The notes under the pieces were generated by a model. The model did no database searches. It was given only the letters and a program-made list of their open reading frames with translations, and had not been told where the DNA came from. A stretch of DNA of 64,000 nt, taken from NCBI RefSeq assembly GCF_003052295.1, contig NZ_QBLC01000002.1, positions 62,001 through 126,000 on the forward strand, in the 5' to 3' direction. Position numbers and translations under genes: made by a program. Shown in pieces: positions 33,514 through 43,106 of the stretch. Positions within the stretch are counted from its first letter, which is position 1; every line of letters begins with the position of its first letter. The DNA is from Trichococcus paludicola. Its GTDB lineage: Bacteria > Bacillota > Bacilli > Lactobacillales > Aerococcaceae.

Positions 33514-34830
33514 TTATTGGAAATATTCGGTCAGTGCTTGGTAGAGGCTTTCTGCCACCAGCGAGCGATAATAATCGGAATTGAAGGTCTTGACGTCGGA
33601 GTCATTATTCATATAGCCGAGCTCCAACAACAAGGCGGGCTGATCATTTTCACGTGTGACCAAGAAATCGCCGAATTTGGAACCATTGTCCTGCAGCGGT
33701 AATGTGTCAGCCAGGTGATTATCGACGAGATTTGCCAACGGAATATCCGCATCAGCATAGTAATAAGTCGTGAAGCCTGTCGCGGAAGCACCGCTTGCAG
33801 TCGAATCATAATGCAGACTGATGAACAGATCGGCATTATTGACATTACTCATTTCAGCTCGATCTTCCAAGGTAACATAGACATCAGAGGTGCGCGTCAA
33901 TATGACGTTGGCTCCGGCACTGCGTAATTTATCTGCCACCGCTTCAGCGGTTTTGAGTGTTACTTCCTTCTCGTAAATATAAGTTCCTTCTGCACCGGGA
34001 TCCTCTCCTCCGTGGCCCGGATCGATCACGATGGTCGCTTCGGCAAGCGTGGTGGTGGATGATGCAGTGACCGGTGTATTGAGCGACTCGGATGTTTCCA
34101 CCAACCAGGAAGCGACGTAACCTTCCTTGTTTCCCTCGTAAAGAATCTTATAGAAATCACCGGATTCGCTGATCAATTCGTACTCTTCATCTTTTTCGGC
34201 AATGAACAGGATGTCACTACCGGTAGAAGGCCCGCTGCGAACATTTACGCCATCCATCGTAATGAGGACTTTTGGATTGGCGTCGTCTGCTACAACCGCT
34301 GTAGTATCGACTGTTTCCGGCGCCAACTGGATGCTGCCAGGAGAAATTTCGATCAGCTCTGACAGAATCCAAGCGACTTTATTGTTATATTGAATTTGGC
34401 TCCAACCGTTCTCCTCATATAGCAGAGCGAATTTTTCGCCTTCACTGGCCGTTCCGATAACTTCGGATGTTTCATTGTTCTCTTGACGAACGTTGGCTGA
34501 GGGCACCAGTATTGTTGCCAGTAATTCGGATGTTGCCGCGATCTCAGTGTTGTTGATCAGCCAACTGGCCACCCATCCGATTCTTCCGTCCGATAGGCGG
34601 ACTTTATACCATTCGTTCTTATCGGCCAGAACATTGACTGAGGAACCGCCTTGAATTTGCGTCATAATGTCATAGGACAATCCTGGACCGGATCGAACAT
34701 TTACAATGCTGGCGGAAATGCTGACTGTTGTATAGTTGGCTAATGCTACCGTACCGAAGGAGCCCAATCCGACAAATAGCAAAACAAGCGCCAAGAAGAA
34801 CAGGTGTCTATTTTTTGCGATAGTCTTCAC
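33514..34830 (-). CDS. Secreted N-acetylmuramoyl-L-alanine amidase with three SH3b domains (LytH/YrvJ-like)
   Basis: 438-aa cell-wall hydrolase. The N-terminus is a signal peptide: charged KTIAKNRH, hydrophobic core FFLALVLLFVGLG, cleavage after VALA (~31). Three SH3b repeats follow (each with a VNVRSGPG- or ANVRQEN-like start and a W-x-W/AWI end; residues ~35-95, 105-165, 185-250). The C-terminal Amidase_3 domain has zinc ligands in DPGHGG and SLHYDST, a Glu in YEKEVTL, and catalytic Glu in LLELGYMNN. The start is GTG 34830 with AAAGGAG 7 bases upstream. It lies between dtd and hisS as yrvJ does in B. subtilis, but on the opposite strand. Confidence 0.93.
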   Translation of the reverse strand: MKTIAKNRHLFFLALVLLFVGLGSFGTVALANYTTVSISASIVNVRSGPGLSYDIMTQIQGGSSVNVLADKNEWYKVRLSDGRIGWVASWLINNTEIAATSELLATILVPSANVRQENNETSEVIGTASEGEKFALLYEENGWSQIQYNNKVAWILSELIEISPGSIQLAPETVDTTAVVADDANPKVLITMDGVNVRSGPSTGSDILFIAEKDEEYELISESGDFYKILYEGNKEGYVASWLVETSESLNTPVTASSTTTLAEATIVIDPGHGGEDPGAEGTYIYEKEVTLKTAEAVADKLRSAGANVILTRTSDVYVTLEDRAEMSNVNNADLFISLHYDSTASGASATGFTTYYYADADIPLANLVDNHLADTLPLQDNGSKFGDFLVTRENDQPALLLELGYMNNDSDVKTFNSDYYRSLVAESLYQALTEYFQ

Positions 34831-34892
34831 TGATTGTCTCCTTTCTGGTTTGGGATGCATAAAATTTACAAAAATTGTTCAATTCTTCTATC

Positions 34893-34922
34893 ATTATAGC
34901 AAAGATACGGTATCCAATGCAA
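34893..34922 (-). promoter_or_regulatory. Promoter of the amidase gene
   Basis: On the minus strand TTGCAT (34917-34922) and TATAAT (34893-34898) are 18 bases apart, with an extended TGC before the -10. Between this and the hisS promoter (34923-35078) I see no gene or structure. Confidence 0.8.
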
Positions 34923-35078
34923 AGCCTTTTCAGAAATTATAGATGTGTTGCATTTATGAACAAGGCAGAACCGCATCGCAACCTTTCAACATGGCATGCG
35001 CAATTGTTCCGGAAACCACCACAGAAGCAGGCGTGCCGCTGCGTTAACCCGGAATGTGAAAATATGATGAAAACAGTA

Positions 35079-35107
35079 TTGACAATTCAGTACTTATCTT
35101 GTATCGT
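35079..35107 (+). promoter_or_regulatory. Promoter of the hisS-aspS operon
   Basis: TTGACA (35079-35084), a 17-base spacer, then TATCGT (35102-35107). The predicted start is near 35114. Confidence 0.75.
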
Positions 35108-35113
35108 TAAGGA

Positions 35114-35349
35114 AATTATAAATGTCCAGTGAAGATCGAAGTAGAATAGATTGGTTTGATTCAGAGAGGATTGCCGAGGCTGAGAGCACTCCCAAACGTT
35201 TATTCGAAAGACAGGTTGGAGGATTAATAGTGAAAAGCTATTACGCCACGAACGTTACTCGTTAAAGGAAAGCTATGCTTTCGAATAAAGGTGGCACCAC
35301 GTCTGACTAATCGTCCTTTTCCATGATGGAAAGAGGGCTATTTTTTTGC
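35114..35349 (+). promoter_or_regulatory. T-box riboswitch of hisS-aspS, predicted to read tRNA-Asp
   Basis: The leader has the T-box core AAAGGTGGCACCACG (35287-35301). The specifier loop can be placed from AGTA (35140-35143), the closing stem GAATA (35144-35148) with TATTC (35201-35205), then GAAA and the codon GAC (35210-35212), which is an Asp codon. The antiterminator bulge reads TGGC (35292-35295), which pairs with a tRNA ending GCCA, i.e. discriminator G as in tRNA-Asp. The terminator hairpin is at 35309-35347 with seven Ts. Uncharged tRNA should favour the antiterminator and switch the operon on. Confidence 0.88.
35309..35347 (+). terminator. T-box-controlled terminator of hisS-aspS
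   Basis: GTCCTTTTCCA pairs with TGGAAAGAGGGC (G-U pairs included) around a short ATGA loop, followed by seven Ts. It is mutually exclusive with the antiterminator that uses the T-box core. Confidence 0.85.
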
Positions 35350-35397
35350 TTTTTTTCAGACAAAAGACAGTATGAAGCGAAAGGAATGGTTATAAAA

Positions 35398-36720
35398 ATG
35401 ATACAAAAACCAAAAGGGACTGCCGACATATTTTTGCAGGAAGCAGAAATTTGGCAATACGTGGAAGAAACAGCCCGGATCTTACTGCATGACTATCAAT
35501 TTTCGGAAATCCGTACCCCGATGTTTGAAAGCTATGAACTGTTCTCAAGAGGGGTCGGCGATACGAGTGATATCGTATCGAAGGAAATGTACGACTTCTA
35601 TGATAAAGGCGAACGACACATCGCATTGAAACCTGAAGGAACGGCTCCAGTGGTCCGGGCTTACGTCGAAAATAAGCTTTTCGGTCCCGAACATCCGAAA
35701 CCGCTGAAAGTCTATTATATCAGCCCGATGTTCCGCTACGAAAGACCGCAAGGCGGAAGAATGCGTCAATTCCACCAACTGGGTGTCGAGGTTTTCGGAA
35801 GCATCAATCCGGCGACCGATGTCGAAACGATGGCATTGGCATGGGATATATTGAAGGAATTGGAATTGAGCGATCTGAAATTGGTCATCAATTCGTTGGG
35901 CAAGACGGAAGATCGAATCAGATACCGCGAAGCGTTGATCGCCTATTTGGAACCTTTCCATGATGAATTGAGCAAAGATTCCCAGACCCGCCTCCACAAG
36001 AATCCATTGCGTGTTTTGGACAGCAAGGACAAACGCGACAAGGAAATCGTTGCCCAGGCACCGAGCATTTTGGAGTTCCTTTCGGAAGATTCGAAGAAGC
36101 ATTTTGAATCGGTTCAGGAAATGCTTCAGGTATTGGAAATTCCCTTCACCATCAACAGCAACATGGTTCGCGGACTCGATTACTATCAGGATACAATCTT
36201 TGAAATCATGAGTGCATCCGCGGTCTTTGGGGCGGAAACGACCATCTGCGGGGGCGGCCGCTATGACGGCTTGGTCCAGGAAATCGGTGGGCCGGAAGTG
36301 CCTGGTTTTGGCTTCGGGATGGGCTTGGAAAGATTGATCCTTTTGATGAAGGATCAGCAAGTCGATGTGCCGAAATTATCCGAATTGGATGTATATGTGG
36401 TCGGTTTGGGTGAAGCTACGAACATCGAATCCTTGAAATTGGTCCAAAATGCGCGCCAAGCAGGGTACTCCGCGGACCGGGACTTCCATGACCGCAAAGC
36501 TAAAGCGCAATTCAAGACCGCCACGAAAAATGGGGCCAAAGTAGTGCTGACCATCGGCGAAGATGAATTGAACAACAAACAAGTGCAATTCAAAGTGATG
36601 TCGACCGGCAAAGAGCAGAAAGTGGCGTTGACTGAGATTTACGCGGATTTTGATAAAGTGTACAAAACACAGACAGCCGATATGACGGCTTTTAATGAAT
36701 TTTTCGGAAAAGAAGACTAG
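35398..36720 (+). CDS. hisS: Histidyl-tRNA synthetase
   Basis: 440-aa class II synthetase. It starts [12 protein letters not shown]. Motif 2 is around [21 protein letters not shown] (in pieces, ~105-125). The His-specific motifs [13 protein letters not shown] (~260) and GGGRYDGL (~287) are present, with motif 3 in [13 protein letters not shown] (~310) and a C-terminal anticodon domain (DVYVVGLGE onwards). The start is ATG 35398. Upstream in-frame codons extend into the terminator hairpin. It is controlled with aspS by the upstream T-box. Confidence 0.97.
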   Translation: MIQKPKGTADIFLQEAEIWQYVEETARILLHDYQFSEIRTPMFESYELFSRGVGDTSDIVSKEMYDFYDKGERHIALKPEGTAPVVRAYVENKLFGPEHPKPLKVYYISPMFRYERPQGGRMRQFHQLGVEVFGSINPATDVETMALAWDILKELELSDLKLVINSLGKTEDRIRYREALIAYLEPFHDELSKDSQTRLHKNPLRVLDSKDKRDKEIVAQAPSILEFLSEDSKKHFESVQEMLQVLEIPFTINSNMVRGLDYYQDTIFEIMSASAVFGAETTICGGGRYDGLVQEIGGPEVPGFGFGMGLERLILLMKDQQVDVPKLSELDVYVVGLGEATNIESLKLVQNARQAGYSADRDFHDRKAKAQFKTATKNGAKVVLTIGEDELNNKQVQFKVMSTGKEQKVALTEIYADFDKVYKTQTADMTAFNEFFGKED

Positions 36721-36744
36721 AACATACAGAAAAGGGTAGTGAAA

Positions 36745-38511
36745 ATGGATAGAAGAACAGAGTATTGCGGATTATTGACGGAAGCATCCGTTGGACAGAC
36801 TGTCGTCGCCAATGGTTGGGTTAACAAAAGAAGAGACTTAGGCGGATTGATCTTTGTCCATCTGCGTGATCGTGAAGGCATCGTCCAAGTCGTTTTCAAC
36901 ACAGAGTTCAACGAAGAAGCGTTCCGCATTGCGGAAACGATCCGTGGGGAATATGTCCTGCAGGTCAAAGGTAAAGTAGTCCTTCGTGAAGCAAATCAGA
37001 TCAATCCGAACATCGGCACAGGCACGATCGAAATCGAAGCGGAATCCGTGGAGATTTTGGCAAAGGCTAAAACACCGCCGTTCTATATCGAAGGCGATCT
37101 CAACGTTTCCGATGAATTGCGCATGAAATACCGCTACATCGATTTAAGAAGAGATAAAATGATGAACAACATGAAAATTCGCCACAAAACGACGCGCACT
37201 GTCCGCACCTATTTGGATGGCTTGAATTTCATGGACATCGAAACACCTTATTTGACGAAATCGACTCCGGAAGGTGCGCGTGACTATATCGTTCCATCGC
37301 GTGTCCACCAAGGCGAATTTTACGCACTGCCGCAATCCCCTCAGCTGTTCAAACAGATGCTGATGGGCGCAGGCTTTGACCGTTATTACCAGATTGTGCG
37401 CTGCTTCCGTGATGAAGATTTGCGTGGTGACAGACAGCCGGAATTCACCCAAATCGATATCGAAACTAGCTTCCTGTCTGCAGTTGAGATTCAGGAAATT
37501 ACAGAAAGCATGCTTCAGAAAGTCATGAAGGACGTTTTAGGAAAAGACATTCCGGCTCCATTCCCGCGTATTTCCTACGATGAAGCGATGAACCGTTTCG
37601 GCAGCGATAAGCCGGATACCCGTTTCGCATTGGAACTGATCGACATGAATGAATTTGCGAAAACTTCTTCATTCAACGTATTCAAAGCGACCAGCGAAAA
37701 CGGCGGCCAAGTCCGCGGATTGAACGTCAAAGGCAAAGCCGATTCCTATTCGCGTAAAGATATGGATAACCTGATCGAATACGCCAAACAATACGGCGCA
37801 AAAGGCATGGCTTGGATGAAAGTCGAAGAGGACGGACTGAAAGGTGCCGTGGCAAAATTCTTCACCGAAGACAGCGAAGAATTGATCAGACTGATGGATG
37901 CCGAGCCTGGGGACTTGTTGGTGTTCGTTGCTGACAAAAAAGAGATCGTCTATCAAGCGCTAGGAGAATTGCGTCTGAAGTTCGGCCGCGATCTTGATCT
38001 GATCGACAAATCCCAATTTGCTTTCGTTTGGGTTGTGAATTGGCCATTGCTTGAGTACGATGTGGACGCAAAACGCTACACTGCAATGCACCATCCATTC
38101 ACTCGTCCGAATGATGAAGATCTTGACAAATTAGCCGATCATCCGGAAGAAGTCTATGCACAAGCCTATGATATCGTATTAAACGGTTATGAAATCGGCG
38201 GCGGATCTTTGCGTATCTACACAAGGGAAGTGCAAGAGCAGATGTTTGCGGCACTTGGCTTCAGCAAAGAAGATGCCGAAGAAGAGTTCGGTTTCTTGTT
38301 GGATGCCTTCGATTACGGCTTCCCACCGCATGGCGGCATCGCATTAGGACTGGATCGTTTGGTCATGTTGTTGGCTGGCGAATCGAATATCCGCGAAGTG
38401 ATCGCGTTCCCTAAAAACGGGAAAGCTTTCGACCCGATGACGAACGCTCCAAGTGAAGTAAGCGCAGCTCAGTTGAAAGAACTGAGCCTGAAAATCGCTT
38501 CACTAGACTAA
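36745..38511 (+). CDS. aspS: Aspartyl-tRNA synthetase (bacterial type)
   Basis: 588 aa. The N-terminal OB fold binds the anticodon ([22 protein letters not shown]). The class II core has motif 2 ([23 protein letters not shown] in pieces, ~210-232), the bacterial GAD insertion (~280-410), and motif 3 [16 protein letters not shown] (~530). The start is ATG 36745, 7 bases after AAAGGG. GTG 36739 is too close. It is co-transcribed with hisS 24 bases downstream. Confidence 0.97.
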   Translation: MDRRTEYCGLLTEASVGQTVVANGWVNKRRDLGGLIFVHLRDREGIVQVVFNTEFNEEAFRIAETIRGEYVLQVKGKVVLREANQINPNIGTGTIEIEAESVEILAKAKTPPFYIEGDLNVSDELRMKYRYIDLRRDKMMNNMKIRHKTTRTVRTYLDGLNFMDIETPYLTKSTPEGARDYIVPSRVHQGEFYALPQSPQLFKQMLMGAGFDRYYQIVRCFRDEDLRGDRQPEFTQIDIETSFLSAVEIQEITESMLQKVMKDVLGKDIPAPFPRISYDEAMNRFGSDKPDTRFALELIDMNEFAKTSSFNVFKATSENGGQVRGLNVKGKADSYSRKDMDNLIEYAKQYGAKGMAWMKVEEDGLKGAVAKFFTEDSEELIRLMDAEPGDLLVFVADKKEIVYQALGELRLKFGRDLDLIDKSQFAFVWVVNWPLLEYDVDAKRYTAMHHPFTRPNDEDLDKLADHPEEVYAQAYDIVLNGYEIGGGSLRIYTREVQEQMFAALGFSKEDAEEEFGFLLDAFDYGFPPHGGIALGLDRLVMLLAGESNIREVIAFPKNGKAFDPMTNAPSEVSAAQLKELSLKIASLD

Positions 38512-38560
38512 CCTTGGACTAACAATTGCACTAAAAAGAGCATCTGATGGTAAGGAAAAC

Positions 38561-38604
38561 AGGCCTTATGATACAATAATCGTATCATAAGGCTGTTTTT
38601 TTTC
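38561..38604 (+). terminator. Terminator of hisS-aspS
   Basis: GCCTTATGATAC (38563-38574) pairs perfectly with GTATCATAAGGC (38582-38593), then CTG and eight Ts. Confidence 0.95.
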
Positions 38605-38667
38605 GTCTCTTGTTTTGCATAAGACGGAAATGCTTTTTAGGATAATACACAATAAAAGGGTGAAGAT

Positions 38668-39561
38668 ATGTTAAAGATAGGTTCACATGTTTCTATGGGC
38701 GGTAAAAAAATGCTGCTGGGATCAGCAGAGGAGGCAGCATCGTACGGTTCGTCGGTATTTATGATCTATACAGGCGCTCCCCAGAATACCCGGAGAAAAA
38801 GTGTCGATGAGATGAATATTCCGGAAGGCATGGACTATATGGCGAAGCACGGTTTGGTCGAGCTGGTCGTTCATGCACCCTACATCATTAATTTGGCCAA
38901 CACCACAAAACCGGATCATTTTGAGTTCGCGATCGGATTTTTGCGTGATGAAATCGTGCGGGCGCAAGCGCTGGGCGCTAAACAGATCACGCTGCATCCT
39001 GGTTCGCATGTGGGCGCAGGTTCTGAGATAGGCATCAAACAGATCATCAAGGGCCTGAATGAAGTGCTGGAGCCCAGCCAGACCGCTCAGATTGCGTTGG
39101 AAACGATGGCCGGAAAAGGCACCGAAATCGGCCGAACGTTTGAAGAATTGGCTGCCATCATGGATGGCGTAATCTATAACGATAAGTTGTCCGTAACGTT
39201 GGATACGTGCCATACGAACGATGCGGGCTATAACGTTAAAGAGGACTTCGACGGTGTTTTGGAAGAATTCGACCGCATCATCGGTCTGGAACGTTTGAAA
39301 ATGATCCATGTCAACGACTCGAAAAACGAGAGAGGGGCCCACAAAGATAGACATGCGAATATCGGCTTCGGCACCATCGGCTTCGAAACCTTAAATAAAA
39401 TTGTTCACCATCCGCAACTGCAGGATTTGCCAAAAATATTGGAAACGCCGTTTGTGGGTGAGGACAAAAAGAACAAGAAGGCGCCTTACAGATTCGAATT
39501 GGATATGCTGAAGTCGCAGACATTCAATCCGCGTTTATTGGAGGACATACTGAACCAGTAA
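38668..39561 (+). CDS. nfo: Endonuclease IV (AP endonuclease)
   Basis: 297-aa zinc-dependent TIM-barrel enzyme that nicks 5' to abasic sites in base excision repair. Metal-ligand motifs are present: [11 protein letters not shown] (~71), [12 protein letters not shown] (~111), [12 protein letters not shown] (~148), [12 protein letters not shown] (~182-187), [20 protein letters not shown] (~216-235) and LETPF. Length matches the family. A GGGTGAAG site precedes the ATG. Confidence 0.97.
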   Translation: MLKIGSHVSMGGKKMLLGSAEEAASYGSSVFMIYTGAPQNTRRKSVDEMNIPEGMDYMAKHGLVELVVHAPYIINLANTTKPDHFEFAIGFLRDEIVRAQALGAKQITLHPGSHVGAGSEIGIKQIIKGLNEVLEPSQTAQIALETMAGKGTEIGRTFEELAAIMDGVIYNDKLSVTLDTCHTNDAGYNVKEDFDGVLEEFDRIIGLERLKMIHVNDSKNERGAHKDRHANIGFGTIGFETLNKIVHHPQLQDLPKILETPFVGEDKKNKKAPYRFELDMLKSQTFNPRLLEDILNQ

Positions 39562-39650
39562 GAAATACATCTTTGGATGGATGCGGTTTTACCTTAAATC
39601 AGGGATAATTGTATGTAAGCACAAAATGAAAGAATAAAGGAGATGGAATG

Positions 39651-40229
39651 ATGAAAGGTTGGTTGAAAGGCTTAATTGGAGTGTTTATTGCGGTGTTGCT
39701 GTTGGGAGTGCCATTGATCAGCTCTTATAATGGTTTGGTGACGGAGGAAAGCAATGTCGATGTACAATGGGCGAATGTGGAAACCAAACTACAAAGACGT
39801 TATGATCTGATCCCCAACTTGGTGGAATCGGTAAAAGGCGCTATGGAACAGGAACAGGAAGTATTCGGTGCAATCGCTGATGCCCGCGCAAGAATCGGCA
39901 GTGCCCAGACGACTGAAGAACAGGTTACAGCCAGCAACGAAATGGAATCCGCACTTTCGCGTCTGTTGGTAATTGTAGAGAACTACCCGGAACTGAAATC
40001 AAACGAACAAGTGACGGCCCTTATGGATGAATTGGCAGGTACCGAAAACAGGATTTCTGTCGAAAGGGATCGTTACAACGAATCTGTGCAACAATATAAC
40101 AACAAAGTCAAACGGTTCCCTGGATCGCTCATGGCAGGGCTTTTCGGATTTGATGAAAAATCTTATTTTGAAGCGGTCAGCGGCGCTGAAACCGCACCTA
40201 GTGTAGACCTGAATACAGACGACGAATAA
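39651..40229 (+). CDS. lemA: LemA family membrane protein
   Basis: 192-aa LemA-type protein of unknown molecular role. It has one N-terminal membrane helix (LIGVFIAVLLLGVPLI, ~8-25). A helical-bundle domain follows, with the family signature ESNVDVQWANVETKLQRRYDLIPNLV (in pieces, ~35-60) and AIADARARIG. The C-terminus is acidic. ATG 39651 and 39648 are both possible behind AAAGGAGAT. It pairs with the downstream TPM-domain gene, a common two-gene arrangement. Confidence 0.94.
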   Translation: MKGWLKGLIGVFIAVLLLGVPLISSYNGLVTEESNVDVQWANVETKLQRRYDLIPNLVESVKGAMEQEQEVFGAIADARARIGSAQTTEEQVTASNEMESALSRLLVIVENYPELKSNEQVTALMDELAGTENRISVERDRYNESVQQYNNKVKRFPGSLMAGLFGFDEKSYFEAVSGAETAPSVDLNTDDE

Positions 40230-40248
40230 TTGAGGGGTTGAGGATGCT

Positions 40249-41109
40249 TTGTTTCAAATGAGGAAAAAGGCACGATGGCAACTACTTTTGGTTTTAGGAG
40301 CATTCTTCGTTTCGATGGTGTTCGCGCCATCCAAAAACGCCCAGGAGTTACCTGATCCGACAACCGAATTTTATGTCTATGATCCAAGCGGTACGCTCTC
40401 CGAAGAAACAAAAACATTCATCATGAGCGTGAATGAGCAGTATGAATTGACCGAAGAAAAACCCCAAGTTGTCGTGGCAGTGGTAGATTCACTGCAGGGT
40501 GAGACAATCGAGGAGTATTCTGTCGATTTGTTCGAAAAGTGGAAAATTGGCCAGGCGGATGCTGATAATGGTGTGCTGATTTTGTTGGCTCTGGAGGAAA
40601 GGGAAATTCGCTTCGAAATCGGTTACGGCCTGGAAGGTGCCTTAACGGACAGTAGAACCGGTAGAATTCTGGACAATCATCTGGAGTATCTTTCGGCCAA
40701 TGATTTCGATGGCGGTCTGAAAGAAATCTTTACTGAGGCGGCAGTTGTCGTCAATCAGGAATACCAATATGATGACGAAGTGATTTTCTCCGGCTATCCT
40801 GTCGATCCAACGCAATACGCGGAAGGCGATTCATCGTTCTTCGCGTCAATCGTCCAATTCCTGTTCATCCTGTTGCTGTTGTCCTTCTTTTTTGGCGGCA
40901 GAGGCGGTCGCGGTGGACGTGGTGGACGTGGTGGTGGAATGAATCCGTTGTGGTGGTTGCTTCTTAGCGGAGGCGGAGGCGGTTATCGCGGCAACAATCA
41001 TCGTGGAGGCTTCGGAGGAGGCGGTTTCGGAGGCGGTGGCTTTGGCGGAGGGGGCGGCTTCGGAGGCGGCGGTTCTTCCGGAGGCGGCGGATCCAGCAGA
41101 GGGTTCTAA
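40249..41109 (+). CDS. TPM-domain protein (YgcG-like), secreted/membrane-anchored
   Basis: 286 aa. The N-terminal hydrophobic segment (LLLVLGAFFVSMVFA, ~10-27) is a signal or anchor. The TPM domain (residues ~40-175) shows FYVYDPSGTLSEE, WKIGQADADNGVLILLAL and the conserved IRFEIGYGLEGALTDSRTGRIL. A second membrane helix (FLFILLLLSFFFGG, ~205-220) leads to a low-complexity tail of Gly/Arg then Gly/Phe/Ser. The start is taken as TTG 40249; ATG 40258 is the alternative. It follows lemA by 19 bases. The gene pair is widespread and its function is not established. Confidence 0.88.
   Translation: MFQMRKKARWQLLLVLGAFFVSMVFAPSKNAQELPDPTTEFYVYDPSGTLSEETKTFIMSVNEQYELTEEKPQVVVAVVDSLQGETIEEYSVDLFEKWKIGQADADNGVLILLALEEREIRFEIGYGLEGALTDSRTGRILDNHLEYLSANDFDGGLKEIFTEAAVVVNQEYQYDDEVIFSGYPVDPTQYAEGDSSFFASIVQFLFILLLLSFFFGGRGGRGGRGGRGGGMNPLWWLLLSGGGGGYRGNNHRGGFGGGGFGGGGFGGGGGFGGGGSSGGGGSSRGF
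40900..41100 (+). repeat. Gly-rich low-complexity tandem repeats in the TPM gene
   Basis: GGTGGACGT-like units (~40905-40935) encode RGG, and GGAGGCGGTTTC-like units (~41005-41085) encode GFGGG. Such DNA is prone to slippage and length variation between strains. Confidence 0.8.
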
Positions 41110-41140
41110 CGCACCTGTTGCAGCAATGAATATAAAAACA

Positions 41141-41184
41141 AAAAGAAGAGGGCCGGAATTTTAATCCGGGTCCTCTTCTTTTTA
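41141..41184. terminator. Bidirectional terminator between the TPM gene and yqfL
   Basis: AAAAGAAGAGGGCCGGA pairs with TCCGGGTCCTCTTCTTTT, with A- and T-tracts on either side of the convergent genes. Confidence 0.9.
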
Positions 41185-41186
41185 TG

Positions 41187-42023
41187 TCAGGGTATTATGG
41201 TAGTATCGGAAATTTCGATGCTGCTCATGATGATGGCGGCTGTTTCTTCTATAGAACGTTTGGAAACGTTGATGACGATGCAACCCAATTTGTTGTACAA
41301 TTCATAGGCGTATTCCAACTCAGCCCGGATGCGGTCCATGTCCGAATAAATGGTTTCCGGTGATAATCCGTAGGCAATCATCCGCTCTTTGCGGAAATTA
41401 TTCAATACCTCTGCATCATTGGTCAATCCGACGATCTTCTTAGGATCCACTTGCCAAATTTCGTCTGGCACTGAAGCTTCCGGCATAATCGGCAGGTTTG
41501 CGACTTTGATGGTCTTGTTCGCTAAAAACATAGAGAGCGGCGTCTTTGAAGTGCGGGAAACGCCGAGCAGGACCAAATCGGCATCCAAGAAACCCTTTGG
41601 ATCTTTCCCGTCATCGTACTTGACGGCAAACTCGATGGCGCTGATCCGGTTAAAGTATTCATCATCCAACCGATGTAGGGCGCCTGCTCTCCGTATGGGT
41701 TGCTGCCCGGTCATTTCGGTGATATCACTGACCATTGCTTTCAATATATTGTAGCAAGGCAAGCCCTCTGCAGCGCAGAAACTATCCGTGTATTCACTTA
41801 AATCCTCGACGACTAAAGTATGGATGACGAATGCTTTCAGCTCTTTGGCCTCTACCAATACAGGCTCCAAGTCTTTCATTTTTCGAATGAACGGGTAATG
41901 ATACATATGAACAGTTATTGATGGGAATTGTGCCAAGACAGCCTGGAGGACTTTTCTGGCGGTGTCTCCTACCGAATCGGATATGATCACAAAATGCAAG
42001 TCATGTTGCTCTGGTTGATCCAT
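41187..42023 (-). CDS. yqfL: PPDK regulatory protein-like kinase/phosphotransferase (DUF299, YqfL)
   Basis: 278-aa member of the pyruvate,phosphate dikinase / PEP synthase regulatory family. These ADP-dependent kinases with Pi-dependent pyrophosphorylase activity act on a PEP-handling enzyme. It has FVIISDSVGDTARKV at the N-terminus, RRAGALHRLDDEYFNRISAIEFAVKYDDG in pieces (~105-135) and the P-loop-like LLGVSRTSKTPLSMFLA (~150-165). The partner dikinase is not in the window. Next to zur on the opposite strand. Confidence 0.92.
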   Translation of the reverse strand: MDQPEQHDLHFVIISDSVGDTARKVLQAVLAQFPSITVHMYHYPFIRKMKDLEPVLVEAKELKAFVIHTLVVEDLSEYTDSFCAAEGLPCYNILKAMVSDITEMTGQQPIRRAGALHRLDDEYFNRISAIEFAVKYDDGKDPKGFLDADLVLLGVSRTSKTPLSMFLANKTIKVANLPIMPEASVPDEIWQVDPKKIVGLTNDAEVLNNFRKERMIAYGLSPETIYSDMDRIRAELEYAYELYNKLGCIVINVSKRSIEETAAIIMSSIEISDTTIIP

Positions 42024-42070
42024 ATAATTTCATCCTTCCTGAATCTTAATGATTGCAATCTCACTAATAA

Positions 42071-42076
42071 TATACT
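42071..42076 (+). promoter_or_regulatory. -10 element of zur
   Basis: TATACT, 40 bases before the start codon. No convincing -35 and no clear Zur box could be recognised by eye. Confidence 0.45.
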
Positions 42077-42115
42077 ATAGTCAATTTGAAATTGATAGAG
42101 TCGGGAGGGAAAATG

Positions 42116-42547
42116 ATGCCGGTAGATACCGTAACCATTGCACTGCAGCAATTAAAGAAACAAGGTTATAAATATACCCAAAAAAGAGAAGATATCATTA
42201 CGGTTTTTGTGGAAGCTAACCGCTATCTGTCCGCAAAAGCTGTTCTGCATGCGTTACAGGATGAATATCCAACACTCAGCTATGACACGATATATCGCAA
42301 CCTGTATACTTTTGTGGAAGTTGGTATCTTGGAAGAAACAGAATTGAACAACGAAAAGCTGTTCCGGATAACTTGTTTGCACGAGGGGCACCATCATCAT
42401 CACTTTATTTGTCAACAATGCGGGATGACAATTGCTTTGCAGATGTGTCCGATGGATTTCTTTGAGCAACAGTTGGAAGGGTGCCAAATTTCGTCCCATC
42501 GCTTCGAAATATTTGGAGTCTGCAAGAAATGTTTGGCAAATGCATAG
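42116..42547 (+). CDS. zur: Fur-family zinc uptake regulator Zur
   Basis: 143-aa Fur-family repressor. The winged helix covers ~1-80 (QGYKYTQKREDIITVF, SYDTIYRNLYTFVEVGILEE). The HHHHHFICQQCG stretch, together with CKKC near the C-terminus, supplies the structural zinc cysteines and sensing histidines. The sequence closely follows B. subtilis Zur (YqfV) as I recall it: same GYKYT-KRED start, LSFDTIYRNL-like recognition helix and CPMD segment. The start is ATG 42116, 6 bases after GGGAGGG. It would repress zinc uptake when zinc is replete. Target genes are not nearby. Confidence 0.88.
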   Translation: MPVDTVTIALQQLKKQGYKYTQKREDIITVFVEANRYLSAKAVLHALQDEYPTLSYDTIYRNLYTFVEVGILEETELNNEKLFRITCLHEGHHHHHFICQQCGMTIALQMCPMDFFEQQLEGCQISSHRFEIFGVCKKCLANA

Positions 42548-42620
42548 GGCGTCCCTTTGGCCAATGAAGTGAAGCTTTTGCCCAATAGGATAATCCACTT
42601 TTTAGTTTTGCAATAAAACG

Positions 42621-42648
42621 TTGCAATTGCTTTCTCCTATGATATAAT
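42621..42648 (+). promoter_or_regulatory. Promoter of rpsU
   Basis: TTGCAA (42621-42626), a 16-base spacer, then TATAAT (42643-42648) with an extended TGA before it. Confidence 0.85.
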
Positions 42649-42731
42649 ATCAAAAGAACAATTTCATTTTGATTTTAATATTTTTTCAAAAGGAAACGTT
42701 ACTTTTAATGCTCGGAGGGAGGGAATATTTA

Positions 42732-42905
42732 ATGTCAAAAACAGTTGTTCGTAAAAACGAATCTCTTGATGATGCTCTTCGTCGCTTTAAACGTACTGTT
42801 TCAAAAACTGGAACTCTACAAGACGCTCGTAAACATGAATTTTATGAAAAGCCAAGTGTGAAACGTAAGAAGAAATCTGAAGCTGCTAGAAAGCGTAAAT
42901 TCTAA
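42732..42905 (+). CDS. rpsU: 30S ribosomal protein S21
   Basis: 57-aa basic protein of the small subunit, needed near the anti-Shine-Dalgarno end of 16S rRNA. The sequence [26 protein letters not shown] and the [14 protein letters not shown] tail are typical. ATG 42732 follows a long GGAGGGAGGG site. It has its own promoter and terminator. Confidence 0.98.
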   Translation: MSKTVVRKNESLDDALRRFKRTVSKTGTLQDARKHEFYEKPSVKRKKKSEAARKRKF

Positions 42906-42952
42906 TAGCCGGATGCTTACTTTCTAAAATTCTTAGAGACTAATCGATAAAG

Positions 42953-42985
42953 AATGGGATGATCTCCGTATCATTTCATTTTTTT
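42953..42985 (+). terminator. Terminator of rpsU
   Basis: AATGGGATGAT (42953-42963) pairs with ATCATTTCATT (42970-42980) with two G-U pairs, followed by Ts. Confidence 0.8.
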
Positions 42986-43047
42986 GTTGTCCAGAAAAGC
43001 GCCTAGATCAAAAGGGGATAAATATTTTCATAAGCCAAGCCGCTTTA

Positions 43048-43056
43048 TGTTATACT
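43048..43056 (+). promoter_or_regulatory. Extended -10 promoter of the phoH-recO operon
   Basis: TGT-TATACT (TATACT at 43051-43056) with a weak -35. The predicted start near 43063 leaves ~45 nt before the TTG start. Confidence 0.7.
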
Positions 43057-43106
43057 ATTAGCAATTAGCAATGAAAAAAATTCCCAAAAAGAGGAGTGTA
43101 GCTTGT

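Noticed and set aside
34923-35078. Possible small gene or RNA between the amidase and hisS promoters
   Set aside because: No ORF with a ribosome site, no terminator and no recognisable RNA fold.
40900-41100. CRISPR-like or intergenic tandem array
   Set aside because: The repeats are in frame within a coding sequence and encode a Gly-rich tail.
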